Shown: positions 23,270-35,275 of the stretch, piece by piece
Layout: the number at the start of each line of letters is the position of its first letter
Numbering within the stretch: the first letter of the stretch is position 1
Source: Platanthera guangdongensis
Taxonomy: Eukaryota > Streptophyta > Magnoliopsida > Asparagales > Orchidaceae
Length of the DNA: 64,000 nt
Direction: 5' to 3'
Assembly: GCA_039583875.1 (NCBI GenBank)
Contig: CM077161.1
Span: 62,191,885-62,255,884, forward strand
Position numbers and translations under genes: made by a program
Notes under the pieces: generated by a model
Told to the model about the DNA's origin: nothing
Database searches by the model: none
The model's input: the letters and a program-made list of their open reading frames with translations, nothing else

Positions 23270-25440
23270 AATTCCCCCAAGCTTAAGTTTTGCTTGTCCC
23301 CAAGCAAAGATATAAAGACAAGCTAATCATAAAAAGTGACTAATTTAAAAAGTTTTAATCATACTCACACAAGTACTATGCGAAATTCTAGGTAGGGAGA
23401 ATGTAAAACGTAAATCTAAAACAATTATTTAGGTATGGTTTAACTCTTATAAACTTTACTTAATAAAAATAAATCATCCAGAATTTTGACCAAATTCTTT
23501 AAATAGATTTGAGCAAGGCAATGAAAATGAAAAGAACGTATTGAGTTATTACTAGATCCAAGCAACGCATTATAATTATATCAATTAAATAACAAAAATC
23601 TAAGTTTAAATCCAAAACTAAAACTGATTTACTTTTCTTCTTTTCTTAGTTGTTAAATAAAATTAAAAAAGGGCGTGAATCAAAAGGACTTAATAGGACC
23701 GAAACGTTTGGTTTAGGAATATGAATAGGAGTGGAATTCAAATATAAACATGGAGGCTTAAAAATCACACTAAACCAAAACAACGAGTTTCAAAAAAAAT
23801 AAATTTATTTTAAACAAAATATGTATAAATAAATTTATTTTTTTCTCTTTATGATTATTTATCTCATTTTTTTCTCATATTTTTTTTTTATTATTATTTT
23901 CATTCATTTTTTTTTCTTTTCAATTTATTGCTTTTGAGTACACCTTTTTCAACAATATCTCAGACAAAATTTCCTATCAAACAAAATTAGCGTGATTAGA
24001 TAGGTAGGAATTTGGGCTTTGGTGAAAATGAAAATGTGTGTGGAGTTTATCAAATGAATTTGGAAAAAGGGCTCAAAAGCGGCTAACTAGTGGTAAAAGA
24101 GTTTAGGTTGGCAAGAAAGCTCAAACGTAAACAAAAATGGCCTAAATCATTTTCACGCGTTTTTTTAAATTTATTTAAAACATAGAGTCGATAAATTTCA
24201 AAAAGCAAGTTCGAGATAATAAAAGAAGATTGATGAAATTATCTTGAAAATAAAAATAATATGTCACTTGGATCGTTCATATCTACTACGTTATTCAAAA
24301 TATGTTCTTACAAAAATCATCTAAAGATGAAAAGGAAAATAGTGGATGATAAATTTTTAGAGAAAGTAAAGAAAATAAAGAACGGAAAACCATAATAGAA
24401 ATGCACGTTGTAGAGAAATATTTTACCTTAACATGCTACCGTGAATTAGAAACACAGCATGACCAACATTTTATTTGTGAAATATGATTAAAAAGAATGA
24501 TTAGAAAAATTATAATTAACTATGTTGTTTATAAAGAAGTTTGAGAAAAACAAAATATAAACATGGGGTACTTATTGAAATACCAAAATGCAGCTATATA
24601 TATATAATATGTTTTGAAATTTTTTGAAATTTTGGATTTTTTGAAATTTTGGATTTTTTGGGATATTTACAAAACAAAAAGGAAACAAAAAGAAGGAGGA
24701 AGTCCTCCCCCAAGCTTAAAATCTACATTGTCCGCAATGGAGAAGGAGGTCGGAGAACGAGAGAAAAGTAAAGTACAGAAATAAAAGACAGAATTGAAAA
24801 GCAGGTACTTCCCCGGTTTGATTTTGCAGGGCAAGTTGAGTGATGCCGCTCCTCCATGCCTGTGCTGTGGATCTTCATGAAACGTCGTCCAGCGGACTTT
24901 GGCATGGAAGCAGAACCGTTGGAGCAGGCGATCGCAGAAGTTTCAGCTTGCCGGAGCCAGTCGGGGCAAAAAGTGTAAAAGAAAGAAAACAGAAAAAGAT
25001 AACTTGGGTTGCCTCCCAAGAGCGCCCTTTGTTTAAAGCGTCGTTTGAGCTCGACGCATCAAAATAATATTGTCCCAAATATTGTTTAAAAATAAAGTTC
25101 GAATAAAGTCAAAGTTTTTGAGAAAAATAAAGTTCAGATTAATCAAATGTCAGGACCGAAAAGATAGAGTTAACAGGGTTGAGACTGACATCATCACAGA
25201 AATACAGTTTAAGACGCTGACCATTCACTTTGAAAGTACCCTTATCAGGGTGAGAAATTAAAACAGTACCATAAGAAAAGACTTCTAAAACAGTAAAAGG
25301 CCCAGACCAACGTGATTTTAATTTACCCGGGAATAAACGTAAACGAGAATTATAAAGAAGCACTTGGTCGCCCGGCTTAAAGATTTTTGGGTGCCTAAGA
25401 TGTCGATCGTGTAAACGCTTCGTCCTCTCTTTATAAAGTA
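23270..25440 (-). other. Element D right-unit 3' internal region and integrase tail
   Basis: A near-exact copy of 12547-14725: polypurine tract, AT-rich non-coding DNA and the last ~90 codons of integrase (25139-25440, ending [15 protein letters not shown]). The integrase copy breaks near 25440 at a patchwork junction. Confidence 0.88.
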
Positions 25441-26064
25441 TGTTATTTTCATATGAAATAATGAATAGTGGTGAGTATTCCTAAAACTCGCTTTGAGAGG
25501 GGAGGTGGTGTAGAAAATTTTGTGATGTGGGTTTGTAAGTAATGAAAATAATGAATTAATCAAACTATCGAAATGCAAGTATACCTATCGAAATGCAGCT
25601 AGGGGACACAAGTGTCGTATTGAAATCCGGGAACAGTTGAGTAAGCTTACTCACACGAAATCTATTATTTTATCGACGGCAAAATAAGGTTTAGCTAAAT
25701 GTACTAAAGGAAGAGAACTACTTGCATGAAAAGATAAAGAGAGCTAAAAGAGCGATTAACTTAAGCTTAGTAACGATGAAGGGAAAATGCACTCGATCAG
25801 AAATCACCTCGGCAAGAGTGGTTAGACAAATACGATAAATAAACCTAAGCTAAATAGGGTAAATGTCTTTGACCGTGGAGGTTCCATGAATATTGACACG
25901 CTTCTCTCGAAGGCCGTGCCTAACTGAGTTTAGGAAGGTCCGACCGACTTTCGCCTAAATCGGAGGCCTAAAACTCGCTTTATGCGGTGAACCCCTCTAA
26001 TGGATTTTACTCCAATCCGGGAGATTTGAACGTCTGCCTCTCTCGAGGGGTGCGAACAACTCCC
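25441..26064 (-). repeat. Patchwork junction plus partial LTR in element D
   Basis: Positions 25441-25575 are stitched from short pieces of LTR (CTAAAACTCGCTTT) and leader (GGTGGTGTAGAAAATTTTG). From about 25575 to 26064 the sequence is the outer-edge part of the LTR, starting about 55 bp in and stopping at CGAACAACTCCC, where gag-protease begins abruptly. It bears no coding region. Confidence 0.8.
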
Positions 26065-28425
26065 TTATGGTATCCATGAGGGGCGAGTGGAGGATTCTTC
26101 ACTTATGTGTAGAGATTCAGTTGGAAGAGTAGGAGAGGAACAAAAATTGGAAAATTCTTTGTCAAAATCAGAGGTGGGAGAGAAGAATTCTTCACTTATG
26201 GTATCCATGAAAAAACAGGAGTCATCATTAGCTAGTGTGTTCTTCATCGAGGGGGTGATAGAGAAAGTTACCTCATTGTCGCCCACTCGAAGGAAGAGCT
26301 TACCATTGCTTACATCAATGATAGCTCGGGAGGTGGCAAGGAAGGGTCGGCCAAGGATCAGGGGAACCTCGACGTCTTCTTCGATGTCTAAAATGACAAA
26401 GTCCACCGGGAAGATGAACTTGTCAACTTTGACTAGGACGTCCTCCACTATTCCTAACGGGTATTTGACTGACCTGTCGGCTAGCTGGATACTCATGCGT
26501 GTGGGGTTGAGACTACCAATTCCTAACTTTTTAAACAACGAGAGGGGCATAAGATTAATACTCGCACCTAAGTCGGCTAAAGCGTGTTTGACAAAGAGAT
26601 CACCAAAGACACACGGGATAGAGAAACTACCCGGGTCACTGATTTTTTTCGGTAATCCGTTTGTCAAAACCACCGAGCACGCGGCATTTAACGTGACATG
26701 AGAAAGGTTCTCTAACTTCTTCTTGTTAGTTAGGAGGTCCTTAAGGTATTTTACGTACTTCGGCATCTGGGATATGGCTTCGTGGAAAGGCAGATTTACG
26801 TGGATTTGCTTAAACATTTCCAAAAAACGGGTGTATTGATCATCCTGTCGTTGTTTATTAAGTTCGAAAGGGTATGGTGGGGATGGATTATTTTTAAAGG
26901 TGGGTGGTGGAGTGAGTTCTTTTTCTACGATAGGGGTGATAATTTCTTCGGCAGAGGGTGGAATTTTTAAAACGGGAATGGAGCTTTGATCTTTAAAAAC
27001 GGGAGCGGAGCTTGCCTCGGGTTCTTCACTTACCATACCAGGAACTTTCTTCCCACTCCGAAGAGTTATAGCTTTCGCTTGCTCTCTCGGGTTGGGCTCG
27101 GTATTGGAAGGAAGAGACCCTACGGGTCGCTCAGAAATCATTTTAGCGAGCTGTCCTACCTGATTTTCTAAGTTTTTAACACTTCCGGTTAAGGTCCTAA
27201 TCGTAGCGTCATTAGCATTCATGTATTTTGAAAACACTTCCTCCAAATTTGGAGGTTTTGGAAAACTTTGAGGAGGAGGTGGTGGTGGAGCAGAAAAATC
27301 ACTTTGCGGTGGCGGGCGCACAGCATTCGATGGATTGCTCCACGAAACATTCGGATGATTTCTTAACGCAGGATTATAACTATTCGGAAAATTAAAACCA
27401 GGAGGATGATAATTCGCAGCAGAAAAATTATTAAAAGCAGTTCTAGGCATATTATTTACATAATCCAAATGTTCGGCGGGAGGAGTTGCAGATTCCCATA
27501 CCTGAGGGGCGGAGGCAGCAGTCATCTCCGTAATTTTTTTGCTTAATATTTCAACTTGCAGTGCGAGTTGTGAGACGTTGTCCACTTCAAAGAGACCTGC
27601 AGGTTTGTTTGGGCGGGACCTAGGCACATTCCACTGGTAAGTGTTCATGGCCATGTCTTCAAACAGCTCAAGAGCTGCTTCCGGGGTCTTATGGTTTAAA
27701 GTACCGCCAGAAGCTGCGTCTATCATTTGCTTCGTGCATTGATTTAGCCCATTATAAAACGTCTGCACCTGCAACCATACAGGCAGAGCGTGATGTGGGC
27801 ATCGTCTTAATAATTCATTAAATCTTTCCCAGGTTTCGTAAAGGGTCTCTGAGTCTATTTGTCCAAAGGCAGAAATGTCATTCCTAAGTTTAGCAGTTTT
27901 AGCAGGCGGAAAATACTTAGCCAAAAATTTTTCAGTTAATTGCGTCCAAGTAGTTATGCTATTTTTAGGAAGGGTGTTCAGCCACTGCTTAGCCTTAATT
28001 CTAAGAGAGAAAGGAAATAATCTTAGCCTAATAGCATCATTTGTGACACCATTTATCTTGAAGGTGTCACAAATCTCAAGAAAGCTGGCTATGTGTGCGT
28101 TCGGGTCTTCATCTTGAAGCCCGTCAAATTGCACATACTGCTGCACCATTTGAATTATGCTAGGCTTTAGTTCAAAATTATTATTATTTATTGCAGGGCG
28201 AACTATACTAGTTTCTGTACCCTCGAGATTTGGTCGTGCATAATAGGACATAGGCCTTTGCACGACTTCCTCCACGTTGGGTTCTGCCATTCTTAAGGTA
28301 GAAAATGACTCGGAATCCTCAACCGGCACTTGGGTAGTAGGGCCTTGAAATCGCGATCTTCTCCGAAGAGTACGCTCAATTTCGTGGTCCAGGTCCAAAG
28401 TAACCGACGGACTTCCGCGGGTCAT
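26065..28425 (-). pseudogene. Element D right-unit gag-protease, truncated
   Basis: The ATG at 28425 opens 786 codons collinear with the left copy: gag core, Pro-rich segment (SDFSAPPPPPPQSFPKPP) and protease (ALADLGASINLMPLS). It lacks the Trp-to-stop mutation of the left copy. After about codon 780 it runs into LTR sequence, so RT, RNase H and integrase are missing. Length and integrity suggest it could still make Gag. Confidence 0.92.
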
Positions 28426-29083
28426 ACACTAGAAGAAGAGAGGAGAAGCAAGACTAAAAAGTAAAAGAGCTAATGAAGTTGGAAAAAATTTTTTGAAATA
28501 GATTTTTTTATATTTTAACTCCCGAACTTCCCAAGGGCTACCCGGTGAAGGGTTCGCAAGGTACTAGACAAGATAGTGGCATTTAGAGCCACTTTGCCCT
28601 TTTCGAGAGAGTTAGGTGGTGTAGAAAATTTTGTGATGTGGGTTTCTATTACGAATGCGGTAATTAAAATCCAGCCACTTATCTCTGTGCGAGTAGGCGG
28701 AAATTAAAAGCTATACTTACGCACTCGACAGAAAATTAAAACACACCCACTCTACAGAAAGTAAACACACTCTACTGAAATAAAGCCTGTCAATTGACTC
28801 AAGTGAGTAGGCGGAAAAATAAAATACGCACACTTGCTTGAAATAAATCCAGCCAATTAACTCAAGTGAGTAGGCGGAAAAATAAAATACGCACACTCTA
28901 CTGAAATAAATCCAGCCAATTAACTCAAGTGAGTAGGCGGAAAAATTAAAAATACGCACACTTAACAAAATCCAGCCAATTAACTCAAGTGAGTAGGCGG
29001 AAAAAATTTAAGAAGGAGGCTGAGAAAGAGAAGTGATAAAATTAATATATTCGCGTTTTCAATTTATCAACAAGCGTTGCTTC
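28426..29083 (-). other. Element D 5' untranslated leader (right unit) with tandem repeats
   Basis: No gene is seen. Positions 28785-29010 hold four to five copies of a roughly 60-bp unit containing CAAGTGAGTAGGCGGAAAAA and TACGCACACT. The left unit has fewer copies. It lies between the primer site and gag, where packaging signals are expected, but no function can be shown. Confidence 0.8.
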
Positions 29084-29100
29084 CCCGGCAACGGCGCCAA
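29084..29100 (-). other. Primer-binding site of element D (Asp tRNA, Athila type)
   Basis: Minus-strand TTGGCGCCGTTGCCGGG just inside the 5' LTR is the characteristic Athila primer site complementary to Asp tRNA. Confidence 0.9.
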
Positions 29101-29104
29101 AAAC

Positions 29105-30865
29105 TTGATTGTCTCTGAGATATCTGCAAAGAGAAAATACCAAACTAACAATTCATCAAGGCAAGTATACCTATCAAAATGCAGCTAGGGGACACAAGTG
29201 TCGTATTGAAATCCGGGAACAGTTGAGTAAGCTTACTCACACGAAATCTATTATTTTATCGACGGCAAAATAAGGTTTAGCTAAATGTACTAAAGGAAGA
29301 GAACTACTTGCATGAAAAGATAAAGAGAGCTAAAAGAGCGATTAACTTAAGCTTAGTAACGATGAAGGGAAAATGCACTCGATCAGAAATCACCTCGGCA
29401 AGAGTGGTTAGACAAATACGATAAATAAACCTAAGCTAAATAGGGTAAATGACTTTGACCGTGGAGGTTCCATGAATATTGACACGCTTCTCTCGAAGGC
29501 CGTGCCTAACTGAGTTTAGGAAGGTCCGACCGACTTTCGCCTAAATCGGAGGCCTAAAACTCGCTTTACGCGGTGAACCCCTCTAATGGATTTTACTCCA
29601 ATCCGGGAGATTTGAACGTCTGCCTCTCTCGAGGGGTGCGAACAACTCCATTTACTCTTGAGTGCTCATTTCAAACCTTCGGCCTCTCGGCTAGCCCAGA
29701 ATGAAAGCAAAGGTGGAGAGTATATATCGATAATATACCTCCAACCCGTGATAAATCAAGAGTAATTCAAAGCTAAACCCTAAAAAGGAAAGGCAAGATT
29801 CAAAGCATCATAACATAATCACTCGAACCTCGGATCAATTAGATCGAGTACATGGAGGATTAGTTAATCATGGTGAGGTGGAAGAGGGAGATGAGTAGAA
29901 GAAAAATACTGAAAACAGAGCAGGAACGAAAAAGAAAACAACACTTTTTATTAAGAGAAACAGTGATCTTACAGCTTGAAAACCAGAGATTACAAGAACA
30001 TGAAAAGGAAACTACACTATCATTAGCATCATACTACAGAAAGAAGCTAGGAGCTAATACAGGGAAAGCATAAAGCTAGAGCTACGAACTAGAAATGAAA
30101 ATACATGCTTAAAAAGTTCAGAAAAACAAAGGACAGAACCTCCCCTCTCAAAGCGAAAAGTTGTCCTAAAACCCCTGGAGTTGGGCTCTATTTATAGAAT
30201 TTTTCGGGTCGGGTCACGCCCCCCTGTCACGCCCTGGTCGGGCGTGACCCTGGGGCGTGACACATTCGGCGCGACTTTTTCGGGCAGGAATTGAATTCTG
30301 ACGGAGTTGTTGCGGTACCCGCCCACCGGTCACGCCCTGGTAGGGCGTGACTCTGGGGCGTGTTCTTTGCGGTGTGACTTCTTCGGGCTGAAATTAAATG
30401 CTGGAGGTGACGGGCGGAATTGCTGAAGTACACGCCCATATGTCACGCCCGGGTCAGGCGTGACCCTGGGGCGTGACACTTTCGGTGCGACTGTGGAGCG
30501 GGAAAAACGAGCGCGTTGCGGCGATTCCTCGGAACCTGGGGACACGCCTCTAGTACACGCCCGTGTCGGGTGTGACACGGGCGTGACCGAGGGCGTGTAC
30601 ACTAAGTTTCCATGGAATGCAGTTTCGGACCAATTGCTTCATTCCTCTGGGTACACGCCTTAGGTACACGCCCTGGTAGGGCGTGACCTTGGGGCGTGTC
30701 ACAGCAAACTTCGGCTAAAAGCCGTGAAAACCTGCAAAAAGCAGAAAAAATGCATTAGCGACAAAAATATATACAAAGGGGAATCAAAACAAGTACTTTA
30801 CGAGACATGATTGGCTTTAAAACCACGAAAATATCCTAATAAAATTGACTGCAAACGTATTATCA
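29105..30865 (-). repeat. Element D 5' LTR
   Basis: 1761 bp, paired with 10787-12546. TATA box at 30189-30196 (minus). The CACGCCC inverted repeats lie at about 30210-30700. Confidence 0.95.
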
Positions 30866-30870
30866 GTCAG
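30866..30870. repeat. Target-site duplication of element D, right copy
   Basis: GTCAG, identical to 10782-10786. Reading across after removing element D restores the integrase frame of element C. Confidence 0.95.
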
Positions 30871-31689
30871 CGGTGTTTTATCATCGTAATGATTGACTAT
30901 TTCAGCATGTGGATCGATGCCAAGGCATTGGCAAAGACTACTACTTAGGTCGTCAAAAACTTCATTTGGGGGGAGATTGTCTGCCGACATGGAATTCCAA
31001 TGGCTATAATCACTGATAACTGGCCATAATTCAACAACTCCGAGATGATAGATTTTTGCAGTCAGATCGGAACAGAGCTGCGGTTTGCATCAGTTCATCA
31101 TCCCAGAAGCAATGGCCAAGTAGAAGCAGCCAACAAGTAGATCCTCAATTTTCTCAAAAAGAAAGTGCAGAATCTCAAGGGCAGCTGGGCTGATCAGCTT
31201 CCATCAGTCCTCTGGTCCTTTAGGACAACGCCATCATCCGCAACTGGGGAGACTCCATTCAAACTTTCTCATGGCTCATAGGCACTTATCCCAGTTGAGT
31301 TTGAAGTCCCTTCACCCAGAGTTCTGCTTGCAAGAGAAGGCGTTGAGGACTGGCTTGAGTTGAATAATGAAGAGATGAGGTTCAGCTTGGAACACGTCGA
31401 GGCCATCAGATATCAAGCAGCCATAAGGCAGGAGGAGATCAAAAGAAGGATGGCCCGCTACTTTGATCAGAACGTGAGGATCAAACACTTCCAAGTGGGA
31501 GATCTCGTTCTAAAGAAGATTGATGCTGCTACAAGAGCTGGTTCAATTGGGAAGCTTAATCCAAATTGTGCCGGCCCTTTTGTTATCAAAGAAGCATTAA
31601 AGAGCGGCGCTTACCGCCTGCAGACATACGAAGGAAAGGATATACCACACACATGGAGCGGGGATGATCTCAAGCGGTTCTATTCTTAA
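30871..31689 (+). pseudogene. Element C integrase, C-terminal part
   Basis: It continues the frame from 10786: FIIVMIDYFSMWIDAKAL, then the second catalytic Asp (AIITDNW), the Glu motif (HHPRSNGQVEAANK), and the tail KHFQVGDLVLKKIDAATRAG ending at TAA 31687-31689. Stops lie at 30946 (TAG), 31027 (TAA), 31138 (TAG) and 31279 (TAG). Several replace residues that would be Gln. The expected Gly-Thr after DN reads Trp-Pro. The protein would insert element cDNA into chromosomes. It is broken here. Confidence 0.9.
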
Positions 31690-33368
31690 ACCTCCTTTTT
31701 CTCTACTTTGTGTATCCTCTTCAAGAGTTATTATGAATAAAAACTGCTTGCTAACGCTTCTTCAAGTATTTTGTCTATATAGTCATAACAGATGAAACGC
31801 TAAGAAAGATTCCAAAAACGGTTCTGCACCTGAACTCCCTTTTCTTTCTTATGTTGGCTTTGCAAATACATTTTATTAATCAAAGGATCCATACTGACAC
31901 CTTTTTCTAGTGTTTTCTCTCTCCCCCCAAAAAACATATAACGGTTCCCTGATACCAGGAGACATCGTCGAGTTCAGCAAGACCTCCCCTAGAGCTGTTG
32001 TCATTAGCGTAACACCACAAAGACCACGTGTTGCGAGGAGATTTCGCACCGTGTAGTGGGAGCTTGCAAGCTCTAGCGCGGTTGGATTCTGGACTTCGGA
32101 TCCCAACAAGTACCTGACCCCACCTCTGCATTATGGAGGGCTGGGTGGGTGTAAAGCTCTACCATGCCGCATTAGGGATATCGTTACAACTTCGATGATC
32201 GCGTGAGGAAAGTATGCCGTTCCAGCTCACCTGCCCACGGGTCATCTTAGCTTGTAACCCTCGAACACTCCATGTTACCCTCGAGCAGTGCCTGCAGGAG
32301 ACCCACAGCTTAGACTGTACTCCAGGCAAGAGGGCAGGGAACCGTTCCGCCAAGTGAGCATCTTGCTCTTCGCAGGGAATTATGTGCGGACTGGTCTTCT
32401 TTATCCGCTCAGTCCGCTTATTTGGGTTGATTTTATAGCTTGTAGCCCGATGAGGAAAGTATGCCGCTCCGGCTCACCTGCCCACCTGGTCGCAAGCTAT
32501 AGATCATTTCTTCTATTGTGAGCGGATTGGTTTTCCATGTCCGCTCAGTCCGCCAGCTTGGGTTGATTTTATAGCATGTAGCCCGGTGAGGAAAGTATGC
32601 CGCTCCGGCTCACCTACCCACCTGGTCGCAAGCTATAAATCATGTCTTGTATTATGAGTGGATTGATTTTCTTTATCGCTATGGGTCATTTCTATCTTTG
32701 GCGGACTAGTCTTATCTATCCGCGCAGTCCGCCAGTTTCCTTGGGATGATTTTATAGATTCTATCTTTGGCGGACTGGTTTTCTGTATCCGCTCAGTCCG
32801 ACAGTTTTTCTTGAAACCACGAGCTATATAGATCATTTCTACTTTGAGCGGGTCGGTTTTCTGTATCCGCTCAGTCCGCAGAATGGTTTTCATATATAAT
32901 TTGATAAGTTAATAAAGAGAAATGCGGACTCTGCTAGAACTCAATGAAGTACCACCTGACATTGTTATCAGCTGGCTATTTTCGTCATTCTTTTTAAGGC
33001 GAATGTTGAATGGATTGATGAGTTGGATTCTCTAATCAGCAAGATTCATTATAAATGATCTTAGTGTCGTGCGGACTGCAATTAAAACTCAACAGAGTCC
33101 GCCTGACAATTTCTTATTCCGACGACGGATAATAATATTCTTTAATCAGCAAGATAAAAAGCTCAAACTTATCAGCGTGACGTGCGGACTGCTAAGTGTC
33201 GGTGCGGTGAGCGTGGAAAAAGAACATTGCAGAAAGCACACATGCCAAAAATATCCTTTCTTTCTATTTCATCAAAAACTGTTTACATCATTCTATATGT
33301 TCGGCGGACTGCAATCTTGCGTCCGCCACTTTTACAAAAAACAAAAAAAAGATAAAAAAATACATTGA
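31690..33368 (+). other. Element C 3' region between integrase and the antisense genes
   Basis: No gene is seen. Three partly diverged copies of a block with GAGGAAAGTATGCCG and GCTCACCTGCCCACC occur near 32205, 32450 and 32585. Positions 32390-32885 add five TCCGCTCAGTCCGC-like boxes separated by related spacers. The frame at 32633-32893 on the minus strand simply translates these repeats. Confidence 0.75.
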
Positions 33369-33902
33369 TCAATCTGTAGTCCTTTGTTTCTTCTCTGGAG
33401 GTGCAGGGCTGCCACCAACAATGTCAACTTCTGGAGAGTAGCCCCCAGAGCCGCTCCTGCTGCTATCTGATCCTGTACTAGAGGCGGACCCGCTATACAA
33501 GCTCCTAGTAGCAGAGGAGGATGCAGAGGTGTCGGACTCGGCGGACAGTCCCTCTACTCGCTAGCTCGAGGCAGCATTGTCCGCTGTTTCCTTGGCGCTT
33601 TGCCCTTCGCCCTGCCCTCCGTCTTCTTCTTCAACTTCGTCTTCTTCTCCATCTTCTTCTTCGTCTTCTTCTTCCTCTTCTTCTTCGCCTTCTTCCTCAA
33701 TGATATTCTTGCCTTTTTTAGCCCTCTCCATCGTCGTGACCTGAGGAGCCAGCTCAGGCAAGATCTCCAAAAAAGGGATGCCATCCACTCCCTCCTTTAT
33801 GAAGCCGTCGCGGACAAGTCGCTCAATGGCGACCTCGACGGTCTCCTTCACGAAAGGGAGCATGATAGACTGGAAGTTGTTGTTTTCCAAGTCATAGGCG
33901 AC

Positions 33903-33976
33903 CTGCGCAAAACAAAAGCAAACGTCAGACAGATTGCAGCAGATAGAAAATTAAGGCCGCTGCGAACTCAACTAAC
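33903..33976 (-). other. Predicted intron 2 of antisense gene 2
   Basis: 74 bp, GTTAGT donor at 33976 and TTTGTTTTGCGCAG acceptor ending at 33903, phase 0. Unspliced, a TGA follows within three codons. Spliced, QQREELG joins VAYDLENNNFQSIMLPF. Confidence 0.7.
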
Positions 33977-34467
33977 CCCAAGCTCTTCTCTTTGCTGAGT
34001 AACCCTTTTTCCCAACCTCACATTCCTTTCCTTTAGCGATTTATTATCCTTTTGAAGTTGTTCGTTCTGCCTCAACAGGTCTCTGGCCAGGGTGGCAACA
34101 TAGTGGTTTGTCACCACGCTGTTCGCAGCGGCCTGAGAAGCTAGTAGAGGGAGGTCGGCGGCGGGCACCTTCTTAAGGTCGCTTAAGTTGTGCTTTCCGT
34201 AAAGCGCGGAGATCGCAATGTGGGCATGGCGTGTTATCCGCAGACTCTTCCATGAAGGAAGCGCGGTGGATAAACGGACGTGTTTATTCTTGCTGTGCCA
34301 GTGGACCATAGGGTTCCCCCTAAGGTCCTTCTGACTGATACCGAAGCCGCTCATGGAGAAGCTTTCGGAGGAAGAGTAATCCGCCACGACTGCTTCTTTC
34401 TTCTCTTTCTGTGTAAGAACGAAGCCGTTGGGCGTCTGCTGCAAGTTAGCGGGTACCGCCAAGGTTG

Positions 34468-34536
34468 CTGCAAAAACAAATGGGTTAAACACCAAGGTCG
34501 CGGCGGATGCAAAAGCTAAGTTCGGAAGCTACTTAC
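34468..34536 (-). other. Predicted intron 1 of antisense gene 2
   Basis: 69 bp, GTAAGT donor at 34536 and TTTGTTTTTGCAG acceptor ending at 34468. Unspliced, the frame stops two codons after the donor (EESK*). Spliced, it continues into LAVPANLQQTPNGFVLTQKE. Confidence 0.72.
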
Positions 34537-35275
34537 TCTCTTCGGGCATGACGTCCGCTAAGCTCGCCAGCAGCAGAATATAGTGCTCGATGTCGAGCCT
34601 GGCGTTGGCCAAGAACTCGACAATGATGGACTCTAAGTCATCCAGTTGCACGCTTTTAAAGGCGGAGTCCGCGCGCACCTGCGGATAGGTGTGCACGAAC
34701 CCTAGGTCGCCCTCAAAAATCAGGAACCTAGAGGTCCAGTTGTGGATTTTATTGGGAAGGCCCACAACCTTCATCCCCCTGCAGTAGAAATAAATCATCC
34801 CCTTGTAGGGGCGGCCTCCAGAAGCAGTAATGGAGCGGACAGATAATATCTTGCGGAAGACATTCATTGAAAAATCAATCTTTTCAGATCGCAAATAAGA
34901 GACAAAGCTGCAGATCGCAGCGAGTGTATTCGGCGCGAGCTAGCCAGGCACCATTCCATAGTGCTCAAAGATGGCGGCGAGTTCCCAGAGAAGAGGAAAC
35001 TTGAATCCGCTATCAAAATGGTCAACTGGAATGGCGATCTGGGTTGCGGTTGAGAAGTTTAATCTTCCTTGATGGGCGGGAAGGCGGACAAGGATATTCG
35101 AGTTCGCCATCTTCTTTTCGACAAAGGCGTCCAGGTCGCCCTCTGTCAATGTGCATTTGCGGTGATCAGCAGAATGGAAGGCGACAGAAGCATCAGTCCG
35201 CGCGGACACCATTTTGCAGACCGCAGCGTTCTTTTTACTTCAGCTGTTTCCTGCATAAGAGAAAGCAGAAGGCCC

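Larger units (their letters stand above)
10787..30865 (-). mobile_element. Element D: composite Athila-type Ty3/gypsy retrotransposon (two units, three full LTRs)
   Basis: Outer LTRs at 10787-12546 (3') and 29105-30865 (5') flank a 20-kb body with a perfect GTCAG duplication. The primer site next to the 5' LTR is the Athila-type Asp-tRNA site. Inside are a third full LTR (21510-23269), a partial LTR (about 25575-26064), one nearly complete gag-pol (14422-19860), one gag-protease cut short (26065-28425) and an RT fragment (20341-21322). The outer LTRs differ at about 25 positions by eye, so this is the youngest insertion here. Only one duplication pair encloses the whole, so the composite either inserted as a unit or was rearranged in place. 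Confidence 0.93.
33369..35212 (-). pseudogene. Element C antisense gene 2: predicted three-exon gene with PF04195-like domain
   Basis: ATG at 35210-35212. Predicted exons are 35212-34537, 34467-33977 and 33902-33369. Introns are 69 bp (GTAAGT to TTTTTGCAG, phase 1) and 74 bp (GTTAGT to TTGCGCAG, phase 0). The exon lengths sum to 567 codons in one frame. Residues about 68-210 resemble the 'putative gypsy type transposon' family (FKFPLLWELAAIFEHYGM, LAPNTLAAICSFVSYL, NWTSRFLIFEGD). A coiled coil follows (LLRQNEQLQKDNKSLKERNV), then a long Glu/Asp tract in exon 3. Two in-frame TAG stops (34940-34942, 33561-33563) sit where Gln is plausible. Antisense accessory genes are known in Tat elements; Grande of maize relatives has one encoding a nuclear protein. 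Function is unknown. Confidence 0.72.

Noticed and set aside
30961..30980. GGGGGGAGATTGT resembling a Sirevirus polypurine tract and LTR start
   Set aside because: It is in-frame integrase coding sequence of element C (FIWGEIVC) and no LTR follows.
32633..32893. 86-codon minus-strand ORF with an RTERIQKT repeat
   Set aside because: Direct translation of the tandem DNA repeat array in the element C 3' region.
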